A DNA stretch of 42,966 nucleotides from a virus: positions 1 to 42,966 of IMG/VR virus record IMGVR_UViG_3300001473_000065, one strand, 5' to 3'. A program made the translations under genes and the position numbers. Positions 6,057 to 13,451 of this stretch are shown in pieces. How positions within the stretch are numbered: the first letter of the stretch is position 1; each line of letters opens with the position of its first letter. The notes beneath the pieces are model-generated. The model searched no databases. It was given only the letters and a program-made list of their open reading frames with translations, and had not been told where the DNA came from.

Positions 6057-8216
6057 ATGGTAGCTCTCAGTGAGATCAGGCGCACCGTAACGATCACCGG
6101 TGAATCACGAGGCTTGGAAAAGGTCGCCAACGATCTCGGCAAGATCACGGCCGCTCAGGACAACGTTGCTTCGAAGGGTGCCAAAACCTCTCGCTCGACG
6201 CTTTCTGTCCAAAAGGCATTTGATCGCATGCAACGGTCGCTGGATCCGACGATCCGAGCGATGCAACAAATGGAAAAGGTCGAGCGCACACTGCAGCAGG
6301 CACGCGCGCAAGGTTTGGTATCGCTGGAACGGCAATCCGAGCTTCTGGATCTGGCGAACCAACGCTACATGGCCCAGACACCTGCGATATCGACGGCAGC
6401 CGACGCAACAGAATTGTCGGCATTCCAGATGCAGAATCTATCGCATCAGATCAGCGACATTGGCGTATCGCTTGCGAGTGGCCAATCTCCGTTCATAGTC
6501 CTTGCGCAACAGGGCAGTCAGATCGCCGGATCCTTCGGGCCCGGTGTAGGCGCTTTGGGTGCAGTTCGTGCTCTTGGCAAAGGGATCGCATCCTACGTGA
6601 CGAACCCGTTGAACTTGGCGGTGATCGGTGTCGCTGCTGCGGCCGGCGCTGTCGGGCACTTGTTCAACAGTGTGACGGATGGCGCGGACGATGCGAACAA
6701 AGCGATCGAGAAGCACGACGCTCTGATCCGGGATTTGAGATCCGCATACGGTACAGCAGCCGACGCGCTCGATGATTACGCTAAGAAGAGCTTGATCGTG
6801 TTGGAGGTCGACTTGGCGTCCGGCATCAGTTCGGCACAACAGCAGTTGCAGCAAGAAGTAGACAAGCTGTTGGCAACCGGAGGCGGCTTGCTCGGTGCTG
6901 CGGGAGGTGACCGAGGTAATGCGCAGCGTGTCGCTGATCAGTTCCAGATGTTCGAAAGCGCAATTCACACGCTCAGGGATGAGGCCCGGAGCGGCGTGCC
7001 GGATATGCGACGGTTCTGGGATTCGCTGTCTGAACGGGCGCTGGCATTAGGAGCAACCGCGGACATATTGGCGACCCGCGATGCAATCAAAGAACTATCT
7101 CAAGAAGCCTTCGATCATTTCGTTCGGTTCGAGCAGCTTGGGCATGCGCAGACTCTTCCATCTCAGTTTCAGCAGATCGTCGATGGCCTGAACGCTGAAA
7201 TCGATGCGGCACGAAGAAGCGAACTCCAGAATTCAATTCTGGCGGCACAACGCGATGCGAACGTTCTCGCAACCAGCGAACAGGGAAAGGTGATCGCCGG
7301 TCTGGTGACCCAACTGCATGATGAAGAGTTGGCCAGGGAAGGGTTGATCCAATCTCAGCGCGAAGCCGATCGGTTACAAAGGCAAGCTGATTCGGAGCGG
7401 ATACGCGCCAAGCTTCAAATCGACGGTGTTGTCGAGAGCCTGAGATTTGAAGGCGAGCAGCTAACGCGGACCAACCTCGAACAGCGCTACTACAACGAGC
7501 TCAAACGCGCCGGGATAACCGATACCCATGCGATGGCCGGCACCATTCGGGATCTGGTTACAGCGAATGACGACTTGGCTCGGAAGACGCAGGAGACGGC
7601 GGATAGGCAAATGACGCTGCATGATGCCGTTTCGGCAACGGCTAACACCTACGCGTCAGCGATCAATACCGGCAACCAACACATGGATCGTATGATCCAA
7701 CTTCTGATCGAAGCGGTCGCCCAATCCGAGCAGTTGAAGAACGCCTTGAACGGTCTCGATTTCGGTGGCGGTGGTGGTGGCTTTTTCTCGAACCTGTTAG
7801 GCGGTCTTCTCGGCGGCTTGCTCGGCGGTGGAGGATTACCGGCGGCATTGCCGGGAGGGGGGTCGCTGCCCATTAATCCGACGGTGCAGCCTAGCGCGCT
7901 TGGCAACGTCTTCGATCGTGGAAACTTGATACCGTTTGCCAGTGGAGGAATTCTTGATCGCCCGATGTTGTTCCCGCTCAATCGCGGTATAGGGCTCGCG
8001 GGCGAAAGCGGCCCGGAAGGCATTTTGCCGCTGCGCCGAGATCGACAAGGTCGCCTTGGCGTGACGGCAGAAGGGGGCGGTCAGCAGTCCAACACCACCG
8101 TCAACAACGTGTTCCATATTCAAACGCCAGACGTTGCGGGTTTCCGCAAATCCAAAAGCCAGATAGCGAAGATGACGGGTCGGGCCGTGCAGCGCTCTCT
8201 GCGGCGGGATGGTTAG
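6057..8216 (+). CDS. Phage tail tape measure protein (siphovirus type)
   Basis: A 719-residue protein beginning MVALSEIRRTVTITGESRGL. Long coiled-coil stretches (about 20-110 and 370-530) flank a hydrophobic region (about 140-205: LAQQGSQIAGSFGPGVGALG, NLAVIGVAAAAGAVG). A Gly-rich segment (LLGGLLGGLLGGGG) and the typical C-terminal FASGGILDRPMLFPLNRGIGLAGESGPEGILPL follow; this last pattern is common in tape measures near their end. The ATG at 6057 has GAGGAC upstream; the longer open frame from 5829 has no such support. No tail chaperone, tube or distal tail gene accompanies it. Its stop overlaps the convergent HTH gene. Confidence 0.85.
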   Translation: MVALSEIRRTVTITGESRGLEKVANDLGKITAAQDNVASKGAKTSRSTLSVQKAFDRMQRSLDPTIRAMQQMEKVERTLQQARAQGLVSLERQSELLDLANQRYMAQTPAISTAADATELSAFQMQNLSHQISDIGVSLASGQSPFIVLAQQGSQIAGSFGPGVGALGAVRALGKGIASYVTNPLNLAVIGVAAAAGAVGHLFNSVTDGADDANKAIEKHDALIRDLRSAYGTAADALDDYAKKSLIVLEVDLASGISSAQQQLQQEVDKLLATGGGLLGAAGGDRGNAQRVADQFQMFESAIHTLRDEARSGVPDMRRFWDSLSERALALGATADILATRDAIKELSQEAFDHFVRFEQLGHAQTLPSQFQQIVDGLNAEIDAARRSELQNSILAAQRDANVLATSEQGKVIAGLVTQLHDEELAREGLIQSQREADRLQRQADSERIRAKLQIDGVVESLRFEGEQLTRTNLEQRYYNELKRAGITDTHAMAGTIRDLVTANDDLARKTQETADRQMTLHDAVSATANTYASAINTGNQHMDRMIQLLIEAVAQSEQLKNALNGLDFGGGGGGFFSNLLGGLLGGLLGGGGLPAALPGGGSLPINPTVQPSALGNVFDRGNLIPFASGGILDRPMLFPLNRGIGLAGESGPEGILPLRRDRQGRLGVTAEGGGQQSNTTVNNVFHIQTPDVAGFRKSKSQIAKMTGRAVQRSLRRDG

Positions 8217-8590
8217 CCCATCAGATCCCGCTGCCTCATGCGCTTGCCGATCCGGGAAACTGTCATGGCCGACACATGGAACCGGCGGGCGATTTCTCGG
8301 GTCGATTGACCCTTCCTGATCTCGCTTTCAATCCGCGCCACCTTGTCATCAGGTGTCCGTTCCCGCGAACCGGGCGGCTTCCTGCGATCGATCTGCTGGC
8401 GAAGCAATTCGATCTCGCCTTGCAGTTCCTTGATGACGGCGGATTGCTGATCGATCAGGTTACCGAGACTGTGGTTCGATTGAGCGAGTTCAACGGCATA
8501 TTGCTGCCATGCGACTTTGCCGCTACCTGGGCCGCGCCAAGGCGGCGTTTTGATGTACTCGGTCGGAACGTCTGCAGGATCATCGCGCAT
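8213..8590 (-). CDS. Helix-turn-helix protein with coiled-coil N-terminus
   Basis: A 125-residue protein: a central coiled coil (LIDQQSAVIKELQGEIELLRQQID) precedes a resolvase/transposase-type HTH, IESEIRKGQSTREIARRFHV and SAMTVSRIGKRMR. Basic residues surround the HTH. The ATG at 8590 is used; a TTG at 8599 is also possible. Neither has a clear ribosome site. It is convergent with and overlaps the tape measure by 3 bases. A perfect inverted repeat directly upstream (8592-8613) may be its operator. A regulatory role is inferred from the HTH only. Confidence 0.6.
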   Translation of the reverse strand: MRDDPADVPTEYIKTPPWRGPGSGKVAWQQYAVELAQSNHSLGNLIDQQSAVIKELQGEIELLRQQIDRRKPPGSRERTPDDKVARIESEIRKGQSTREIARRFHVSAMTVSRIGKRMRQRDLMG

Positions 8591-8591
8591 G

Positions 8592-8613
8592 CGTAACAAT
8601 AACTAATGTTACG
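8592..8613. promoter_or_regulatory. Inverted repeat upstream of the HTH gene
   Basis: CGTAACA (8592-8598) and TGTTACG (8607-8613) form perfect 7-base arms around an 8-base AT-rich spacer, immediately next to the start of the HTH gene. This fits an autoregulatory operator. The 8614-8833 stretch beyond it holds no gene I can support. Confidence 0.45.
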
Positions 8614-8833
8614 GAGTGCGGCAAACACCCGAATTCGGACATGGGGCATAGATTGCCGCGACAGAGGCGGCGCGAGAGCGGCTTGCTGGTTATTCTTGGA
8701 GATAATGAGCCCGAACATCCAAACGCCCGTCCTGAGGCTTCTCTGTGGCTCGATCGGGGTCTGCGGAATTCTCGGCATACCCCTCGCAGCACGGCTTCTA
8801 TGCGTATGATACACTCAGCTTGAGCCAGTGATC

Positions 8834-8850
8834 ATTGCCATCATGGCAAT
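8834..8850. repeat. Palindrome ATTGCCAT-c-ATGGCAAT
   Basis: A perfect 17-base palindrome with 8-base arms lies about 25 bases past the stop of the DUF4238 gene. It has no T-tract, so it is more likely a protein-binding site than an intrinsic terminator. Confidence 0.4.
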
Positions 8851-8874
8851 ACTTCCTATCCGACTAGCTCGACC

Positions 8875-9846
8875 TTAGGCGTCGCCATCGCGTTCCTGAT
8901 TCGGCTCAACTTGATCTGTAGGCGCCTTCTTGGACGGAGACACCATCTGCATTGCCAGCTCTTTGCCGTGTGCGGGAACAACCGGTTCATCCGGGATCCG
9001 GCCCATATTCTTGCGAACAAATGACAGATGACTTGCGGTATTCCCCCATACAAATCTCTGCGCTTGTGCAACCACTCGTAGATTCGCTTCTCTTGCTAAT
9101 TTGTTTTGACCGACACCGGACAATTTCGACAAAACGCTTGGTGATCTTGCGGATACGAAAATCGAATCTGGAGAAATTGGCAGGCAAAGAAACGCTTCAC
9201 TAAGTTCATTGTCACCGTACGTGTGCACCGGGCGATCCGAAGTTAACAGCCCAATATTGGATTGATTAACTGACAAAATACGCCAATAGCTATTTTCAAA
9301 ATGATCGATGAAATTGTCGCTATCTATGAGCTTTGCAACTAAATCTAATGAAGAAACGCGAGATCTAATAAAATAATCACTCTCAATCGCATTCAAATCG
9401 TCTATTGTGTCAATTGTCTTCCCGGCAGCTGCAATCTCCAGTTTGAAAGACTCTATGGCCGCATTATAAATATCCGAAATTTCCCTTCGTATCTCTTCAA
9501 TTTTTTCGGGTGTCCGCAAACGAAGCGATACAATGAATCGGATCCACGCGTGTCTTCGACCTTCATCTAATTTTTCTACCCCATCTCTAAGCATCACGGA
9601 CAAGGCGATCGCGGCATCGTTATCTATTGTAGTAAAAAAATCTGCTTCGTATACCTGTGCGCACTCAAGTGGTACTCCTTCTATACGATAGAGATCACGT
9701 TGATATCCTGTTCCGCCAGGATGACGAAAGAATGCTCTAATCACTTCATTATTTTGAGGCGAGTATACGCATACATTGCCCTTATCATTAGCCCATTTAT
9801 CTAGATAGAACTCGGGAATATAGTGGTGATCTCTTGGATTAGACAC
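8875..9846 (-). CDS. DUF4238 domain protein (cargo gene)
   Basis: A 323-residue protein starting MSNPRDHHYIPEFYLDKWA, which carries the diagnostic N-terminal HHYIPxFYL pattern of DUF4238. Further family-like segments are HAWIRFIVSLRLRTPEKI and NIGLLTSDRPV. No signal peptide or membrane segment is visible. The coding sequence is noticeably more AT-rich than its neighbours, a sign of separate acquisition. It sits alone near the prophage end, the usual place for lysogenic cargo. DUF4238 has no settled biochemical function; a defence or exclusion role would be inference from position alone. Confidence 0.8.
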   Translation of the reverse strand: MSNPRDHHYIPEFYLDKWANDKGNVCVYSPQNNEVIRAFFRHPGGTGYQRDLYRIEGVPLECAQVYEADFFTTIDNDAAIALSVMLRDGVEKLDEGRRHAWIRFIVSLRLRTPEKIEEIRREISDIYNAAIESFKLEIAAAGKTIDTIDDLNAIESDYFIRSRVSSLDLVAKLIDSDNFIDHFENSYWRILSVNQSNIGLLTSDRPVHTYGDNELSEAFLCLPISPDSIFVSARSPSVLSKLSGVGQNKLAREANLRVVAQAQRFVWGNTASHLSFVRKNMGRIPDEPVVPAHGKELAMQMVSPSKKAPTDQVEPNQERDGDA

Positions 9847-9858
9847 TTTCGCACCCGA

Positions 9859-10011
9859 TTACCGTGCAGCTGTTCGCAGCCTCACTCCCGGCCCGTCGCC
9901 ATTGCCATCAATGAACTCGACGCCGGCAGATTGGAGCGCGGCGAGTAGATCAGCCAAAGTTCTATTATAAGGCGTTCGCCTACCAGCCTCAAAGTTGGCG
10001 ATCCTGCTGAG
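9859..10011 (-). pseudogene. Truncated XRE-family regulator (C-terminal 50 codons)
   Basis: Reverse-strand translation gives LSRIANFEAGRRTPYNRTLA, then DLLAALQSAGVEFIDGNGDG and PGVRLRTAAR followed by TAA. This is the recognisable end of small Cro/CI-type HTH regulators (recognition helix, E-x-G-R-R-T-P, then GVEFID...GPGVRL). Upstream of 10011 the similarity stops and no start codon or first helices of the HTH are present. It is a fragment left by a deletion or integration at the prophage edge. Confidence 0.7.
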
Positions 10012-10107
10012 AACTAGGAACCGGACGAGGATTACGATCCGGTGTGGGAAAAATGATCAAGGCCGCAGCGAAGGCCAGGAACACAAAGCGAACAAATCCG
10101 ATGTTCT

Positions 10108-10195
10108 ATGTTGCGTTCATGTTGCATGGATTTGCTGCGCATAACCGGAAACCGTTGGAAATCAAGGGAATCAGCTTGCAACACGATGCAACATG
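10108..10195. repeat. Inverted and repeated ATGTTGCAT motifs near the tRNA-Cys
   Basis: CATGTTGCAT at 10118-10127 and its exact reverse complement ATGCAACATG at 10186-10195 form a separated inverted repeat. Further TGTTGC cores lie at about 10109 (forward) and 10178 (reverse), giving four copies in about 85 bases. Such clusters resemble arm-type integrase sites, and the tRNA 3' end is 63 bases away. The rest of 10012-10257 has no supportable gene. Confidence 0.4.
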
Positions 10196-10257
10196 AAATG
10201 CCCAAATACCTCTTGCTTCGAAAAATCTAAGCTATTGAAATATATGGGTAAAAGGGG

Positions 10258-10331
10258 TGGAGGCCACGCCCGGAATCGAACCGGGGTACACGGATTTGCA
10301 GTCCGCTGCGTCACCACTCCGCCACGTGGCC
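10258..10331 (-). tRNA. tRNA-Cys(GCA)
   Basis: Read on the reverse strand, the acceptor arms GGCCACG and CGTGGCC pair fully, with a T discriminator and an encoded CCA end. The anticodon loop CTGCAAA contains GCA for cysteine, and the T arm has CCGGTTCGATTCCGG. Length is 74 bases including CCA. It lies between the two prophages with its 3' end facing the left element, so it is the likely attachment gene for that element. Confidence 0.95.
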
Positions 10332-10343
10332 AGCCGAACGGGA

Positions 10344-10372
10344 TACATATTGGGGTGCAAAGCCTTACGCAA
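10344..10372 (-). promoter_or_regulatory. Putative tRNA-Cys promoter
   Basis: On the reverse strand TTGCGT (10367-10372) is followed after 17 bases by TATGTA (10344-10349), placing a start site a few bases before the tRNA at 10331. The boxes are weak but spacing and position fit. The rest of 10332-10530 shows no gene. Confidence 0.4.
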
Positions 10373-10530
10373 GGCCGGAATGTGGACAGCAATAAAAATT
10401 CTGAAAAAGGATCCGTGGCATTTCTGAAACGCGTTCGCGTCGTGTCCGCTTCAACCGCCTCCGGAATTTCGCGATCGAACTGCCAAACCAGCATCGGCAC
10501 TCAACATGTCGTTGACCCGTTACATATACG

Positions 10531-11040
10531 CTACTCTGCCGAAAGCGCCCGCAAACCGGTTTGGGTATCGAGATCATGAGGGGCATATTTCGGCTGATCT
10601 GACACATTCCAGGCTCGGCGGCGATCGGGATCAGGCATCTCGACCTCTTTGCCGCCCTCATTCGCAACAGCCGTCTCGATCGCGCGATAGACTGCCGGTC
10701 CGAGTGTCCCGCGCGTCACCTCGCACCCATCCTGGAAGATCGCGACCAGCACGTTCGGCGACCAGATCGTGACGATGGCCAGGACCGTGTCGCCCTCGTG
10801 TTCCGTGCGCGGCGGAACCGCGTTGAACCTGGCGATCCATGTCCGTGCCATCTCGCCTTCGATATCGGTGAGAATGGCCACAGCGCCGCGCGCTGCAAGG
10901 CCCGCAAGCCGCGCGCGCGTTCCATCAAGCGTCGGGACGCAGCTATCCGGATTCGGCGGTGGCGACGGAACGGTTTCGGCAAAACCGAACCCCGCCGATG
11001 CGACGAGCATCAGCACGGCCGCGACGAGACGATGCAACAT
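10531..11040 (-). CDS. Secreted small protein of unknown function
   Basis: A 169-residue protein with a clear signal peptide: MLHRLVAAVLMLVASAGFGFA, with cleavage expected after the AFA-like site before ETVPSPPP. The mature part has two cysteines (NPDSC, DGCEV) that could form a disulfide, and no recognised domain. The ATG follows AGGAAG at good spacing. It is the last gene of the leftward operon, 27 bases after the membrane coiled-coil gene, so it would be expressed with lysis genes. A periplasmic role in lysis or exclusion is conceivable but unsupported. Confidence 0.6.
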   Translation of the reverse strand: MLHRLVAAVLMLVASAGFGFAETVPSPPPNPDSCVPTLDGTRARLAGLAARGAVAILTDIEGEMARTWIARFNAVPPRTEHEGDTVLAIVTIWSPNVLVAIFQDGCEVTRGTLGPAVYRAIETAVANEGGKEVEMPDPDRRRAWNVSDQPKYAPHDLDTQTGLRALSAE

Positions 11041-11067
11041 GATCTTCCTTCTCCGATGATCCGCCCG

Positions 11068-11484
11068 TCAGGGCGCGCGGCTGAACAGCGCGACCAGTTC
11101 TTCCCAGAAGGCGATCAGCGCGCCGGCGACGGGGAAGACGATCCCGCGCGCGACCCAGCGCAGCGAGCGGCCGACCCAGGCGGCACCGTGGGCGCGCTGT
11201 TCCATCCGCTTGATGGTCTCGATGACGGGCAGGACATCCTCTTCGATCGTCGCCTCTATCTTCGACAGCCGGGTTGCCTGGTTGGTCTGCTCGACCCGGA
11301 TCTCCGCCTGCTGCCGCGCCAGCGCCTCGACCTGGCTATAGAGCCGCGACCGGCTTTCCTTGGCGTCGTCGTCGGATTTCTCGAAGGCGGTTATCAGCCC
11401 GTCGAGCTTGGCGTTGATCGCGGAGACCTGGCCGATAAGCGCCACGACCCGCTCGTCGAGAATCTTGTCTTCCGGAATGGTCAT
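11068..11484 (-). CDS. Coiled-coil protein with C-terminal membrane segment (lysis region)
   Basis: A 138-residue protein starting MTIPEDKILDERVVALIGQV. A long coiled coil (about 15-100) is followed by a C-terminal hydrophobic segment, GIVFPVAGALIAFWEELVAL. The layout resembles DUF1515 or XhlA-like small phage proteins with a cytoplasmic coiled coil and a tail anchor. The start at 11484 is 8 bases after the o-spanin stop; the longer frame to 11571 overlaps that gene and is not preferred. The role is probably accessory to lysis, inferred from position. Confidence 0.6.
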   Translation of the reverse strand: MTIPEDKILDERVVALIGQVSAINAKLDGLITAFEKSDDDAKESRSRLYSQVEALARQQAEIRVEQTNQATRLSKIEATIEEDVLPVIETIKRMEQRAHGAAWVGRSLRWVARGIVFPVAGALIAFWEELVALFSRAP

Positions 11485-11492
11485 CCTGCCGC

Positions 11493-11816
11493 TCAATCCC
11501 ATTTGGTGCCGCCGAAATCGCGCCGCACGCCATCCGACCAGGCAACGGCGCGCGCCCGGCGGCGGTCGCAATCGGTGAGCGCCACCGCGTAGCGCCGGGT
11601 CAGGACCTTGGCGTCCGCCCCCGCCGACAGAGCCGGGCGTGGGCAGGCTTGCCGCAGGTCCGCTGGAATATCGGGAATACCGGGCAGGTCGATCTCGGCG
11701 ACACGGGCCGCGACAACCGGATCGACCCTACCGCTCGAGCTGCCGCAGCCCGTCAATGTCAGACTGATCAAGCAGGCAGCGATCATGAGCGGGAAGTGCG
11801 GCGCGGTCGGCTTCAT
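11493..11816 (-). CDS. o-spanin-like lipoprotein (Rz1 analogue)
   Basis: A 107-residue protein with a lipoprotein signal, MKPTAPHFPLMIAACLISLT followed by LTGC, with lipidation expected at Cys24. The mature part is short and starts GSSSGRVDP. The gene starts inside the upstream i-spanin gene in another frame, overlapping it by 89 bases, the architecture typical of Rz/Rz1. Together the two would span the periplasm and fuse inner and outer membranes during lysis. The mature segment is longer than lambda Rz1, so it is called by topology and position. Confidence 0.75.
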   Translation of the reverse strand: MKPTAPHFPLMIAACLISLTLTGCGSSSGRVDPVVAARVAEIDLPGIPDIPADLRQACPRPALSAGADAKVLTRRYAVALTDCDRRRARAVAWSDGVRRDFGGTKWD

Positions 11817-12093
11817 AGGCGTCCACCTCTTCAGTCAGGTCTTCGATCTCGGCAGCGTCGCGATCGGCCAGGACACGGGCAGCCCGCAGGCTCGCCTCGG
11901 CGGCCTCGGCGCGGCGGACCGCCTCGTCGAAGGCGGCCTGCGTCACCATCTGCGTGAACCGCGCCTCACAGGCGCGACGGGCGTCGCTGGCTGCGTCATG
12001 GCGCAACCACAGCACGCCAAGACCGACAGCGGCGAGGATGCCGCCCCGGACCAGCCAGCGGCCCGGGATCAGCGACAGGACGGCGCCGATCAT
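11728..12093 (-). CDS. i-spanin-like membrane protein (Rz analogue)
   Basis: A 121-residue protein with one N-terminal membrane segment (GGILAAVGLGVLWLRHD) followed by a periplasmic coiled coil (about 35-105, heptads through FDEAVRRAEAAEASLRAARV). This matches the i-spanin design. It overlaps the holin-like gene by ATGA upstream and contains the start of the o-spanin gene. It acts in the inner membrane during host lysis. Confidence 0.8.
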   Translation of the reverse strand: MIGAVLSLIPGRWLVRGGILAAVGLGVLWLRHDAASDARRACEARFTQMVTQAAFDEAVRRAEAAEASLRAARVLADRDAAEIEDLTEEVDAYEADRAALPAHDRCLLDQSDIDGLRQLER

Positions 12094-12386
12094 CCGACGG
12101 GCCCGCCCTCGCCCGGCGGAGCAGATGGCAGCGGATCACCGACCGGGGCGGTCGCCCGGCCGCCATGCACCCGGTCGCCATGCACCATGACGTTGCGGTC
12201 GTCCCAGGCGGCGCCGAAGACGTAGGAGCCGATGATGCCCGCGGCCAGCATGGCCAGCCCCTCGGCGATCGCCCGATGCAGAACCGTGTCGTCGCCCGCG
12301 CCGATCAGATAGCCGATCGCGCCGGCGCAGAAGATCAGCGCGCCGAAGACGACGCGACGGCGGTGCTTCCAGGAAGGCCTGTCCAT
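12090..12386 (-). CDS. Putative holin with two transmembrane segments
   Basis: A 98-residue protein with two hydrophobic helices, VVFGALIFCAGAIGYLI and AIAEGLAMLAAGIIGSYVFG, a basic N-terminus (PSWKHRRR) and a charged, Pro-rich tail. Size and topology match small phage holins, which permeabilise the inner membrane to release endolysin. The ATG at 12386 lies 4 bases after the endolysin stop; the longer frame to 12416 overlaps the endolysin and is less likely. It lies between endolysin and spanin genes. The endolysin has no signal peptide, so a holin is expected here. Confidence 0.7.
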   Translation of the reverse strand: MDRPSWKHRRRVVFGALIFCAGAIGYLIGAGDDTVLHRAIAEGLAMLAAGIIGSYVFGAAWDDRNVMVHGDRVHGGRATAPVGDPLPSAPPGEGGPVG

Positions 12387-12390
12387 CGGA

Positions 12391-13038
12391 TCACGCCGCC
12401 CGCACGTAGCCGCCATGCACCCAGCCGGTATAGCCGGCCGGCGTCGTGACGTTCATCCAGCTGCCGTCATGAGCGTTGATCGTCACGAAGGTGCCCTCGG
12501 GCAATTCGCCGACGATCTCGCCGTTCGGCGCGCGGCGGAAATTCAGGATCTCGGCCGTGACCGTGCCGGTCTTCGCCGGATGTTCGGATTCGAACGTCTG
12601 GTTGCCGTCCAAGGAATTGGTGTCGCTCAGCAATGGCGCGTATTCCCGCCTGGCCGGGAAGCACGGGCAGGCCTTGGCCGAATAGTCGTGATGACCGGAG
12701 ACCTGTTTCAGGCCATGGCGGGCAATCGCCTCTTTCGTCAGGCGGGCCATGGTCGCCTTCTGGGCCGGTGTGCGCGTGTCCTTCGGCGTGCGCCCGTCTT
12801 TTGCGACGCCGCCGACATAGGTGTAGCCGATCGTCCCGGTATTGCGGCCGCCGACATGAGCGCCGATGCGCGCTTCCGGCCGGCCGTCACTCACCGATCC
12901 GTCGAGATGGACCACCTTATGATAGCCGATACCGCTCCAGCCGCGGGCGCGGTGCCAGCGGTCGATCTCCGCCACCGTGACCGCGCGCCCCTCCGGCGTC
13001 GCGGTGCAGTGCCAGATCAGTTCGGTGATGGCGCGCAT
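12391..13038 (-). CDS. N-acetylmuramoyl-L-alanine amidase endolysin with SH3 domain
   Basis: The first 140 residues form an Amidase_2 (T7 lysozyme-like) domain. Probable zinc ligands are His10 in IWHCTAT, His116 or His117 in SGHHDYS, and Cys124 or Cys126 in KACPCF. Residues about 155-215 resemble a bacterial SH3 domain (AEILNFRRAPNGEIVGELPE, then VTTPAGYTGWVHGGYV) for wall binding. It would cleave the bond between muramic acid and the peptide stem. There is no signal peptide, so export depends on a holin. AGGAG precedes the start at 13038. An intrinsic terminator lies just upstream (13065-13084). Confidence 0.92.
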   Translation of the reverse strand: MRAITELIWHCTATPEGRAVTVAEIDRWHRARGWSGIGYHKVVHLDGSVSDGRPEARIGAHVGGRNTGTIGYTYVGGVAKDGRTPKDTRTPAQKATMARLTKEAIARHGLKQVSGHHDYSAKACPCFPARREYAPLLSDTNSLDGNQTFESEHPAKTGTVTAEILNFRRAPNGEIVGELPEGTFVTINAHDGSWMNVTTPAGYTGWVHGGYVRAA

Positions 13039-13057
13039 CTTTCGTCTCCTGTGACAA

Positions 13058-13084
13058 ATGAAAAGGCCGCCCCGAAGGACGGCC
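13058..13084 (-). terminator. Intrinsic terminator between tail and lysis genes
   Basis: On the reverse strand GGCCGTCC-TTCG-GGGCGGCC forms an 8-pair stem (one G-T) closed by a UUCG tetraloop, then TTTTCATTT. It sits between the small gene at 13113 and the endolysin, so read-through would be required for lysis gene expression from the tail operon promoter. Confidence 0.8.
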
Positions 13085-13112
13085 GCGCGTGCTCAGGTCC
13101 GTGGACTGTCGA

Positions 13113-13436
13113 TCAGGGCGGCGGAGCGGCAGCGTCCAGGGCCGCGGACATGGCTGCGTTAAGGCCGGCATCGGAAAGCAACGAGGCTGCATCCGACAGC
13201 ATTTCCGCGACCGTCCTGGTCACCGCCGTCCCGCCGCCATCGACGGGTGCGATCGGCACGGGGGTGTCCAGCGTCTCCGGCGCGCAGGCGACGCAGCCGG
13301 AGACGGCCTGTCCCTCCATCAGGATTTCACCGCCGGCCCCGACCGTGGCCGGGACATATCTGTATTCCAGCGACAACGGTGTCTCCGCGTCGCCCTCGAT
13401 CAGCGAGATGGACTTACATCTATACTCGATCTGCAT
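13113..13436 (-). CDS. Small tail-region protein of unknown function
   Basis: A 107-residue protein starting MQIEYRCKSISLIEGDAETP. The N-terminal half is beta-like (PLSLEYRYVPATVGAGGEIL); the C-terminal third is Ala-rich and helical. AGAGG lies five bases before the ATG. It follows the second fibre gene by 15 bases and is followed by a terminator, so it closes the structural part of the operon. No family was recognised; a fibre accessory or chaperone role is only a positional guess. Confidence 0.55.
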   Translation of the reverse strand: MQIEYRCKSISLIEGDAETPLSLEYRYVPATVGAGGEILMEGQAVSGCVACAPETLDTPVPIAPVDGGGTAVTRTVAEMLSDAASLLSDAGLNAAMSAALDAAAPPP

Positions 13437-13451
13437 GTCATGCCTCTTTGT

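Larger units (their letters stand above)
1..10257. mobile_element. Left element: partial, rearranged siphovirus-type prophage
   Basis: A tyrosine integrase at the left edge, a divergent early control region, replication genes, one capsid gene and one tape-measure gene identify a prophage. Terminase, portal, prohead protease, connector, tail tube and fibre genes are not present, and capsid and tape measure are separated by only about 270 bases, so a large structural block is missing. The right boundary is drawn at the 3' end of tRNA-Cys, a common attachment position. The left boundary lies outside the window, and no att duplication could be checked. Confidence 0.75.

Noticed and set aside
8580-8814. 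Small reverse frames upstream of the HTH gene
   Set aside because: No ribosome sites, no domains, and a palindrome typical of an operator lies across them.
10365-10667. A 100-codon reverse frame between tRNA-Cys and the secreted protein gene
   Set aside because: It overlaps the end of the signal-peptide gene in another frame and has an unlikely residue composition.
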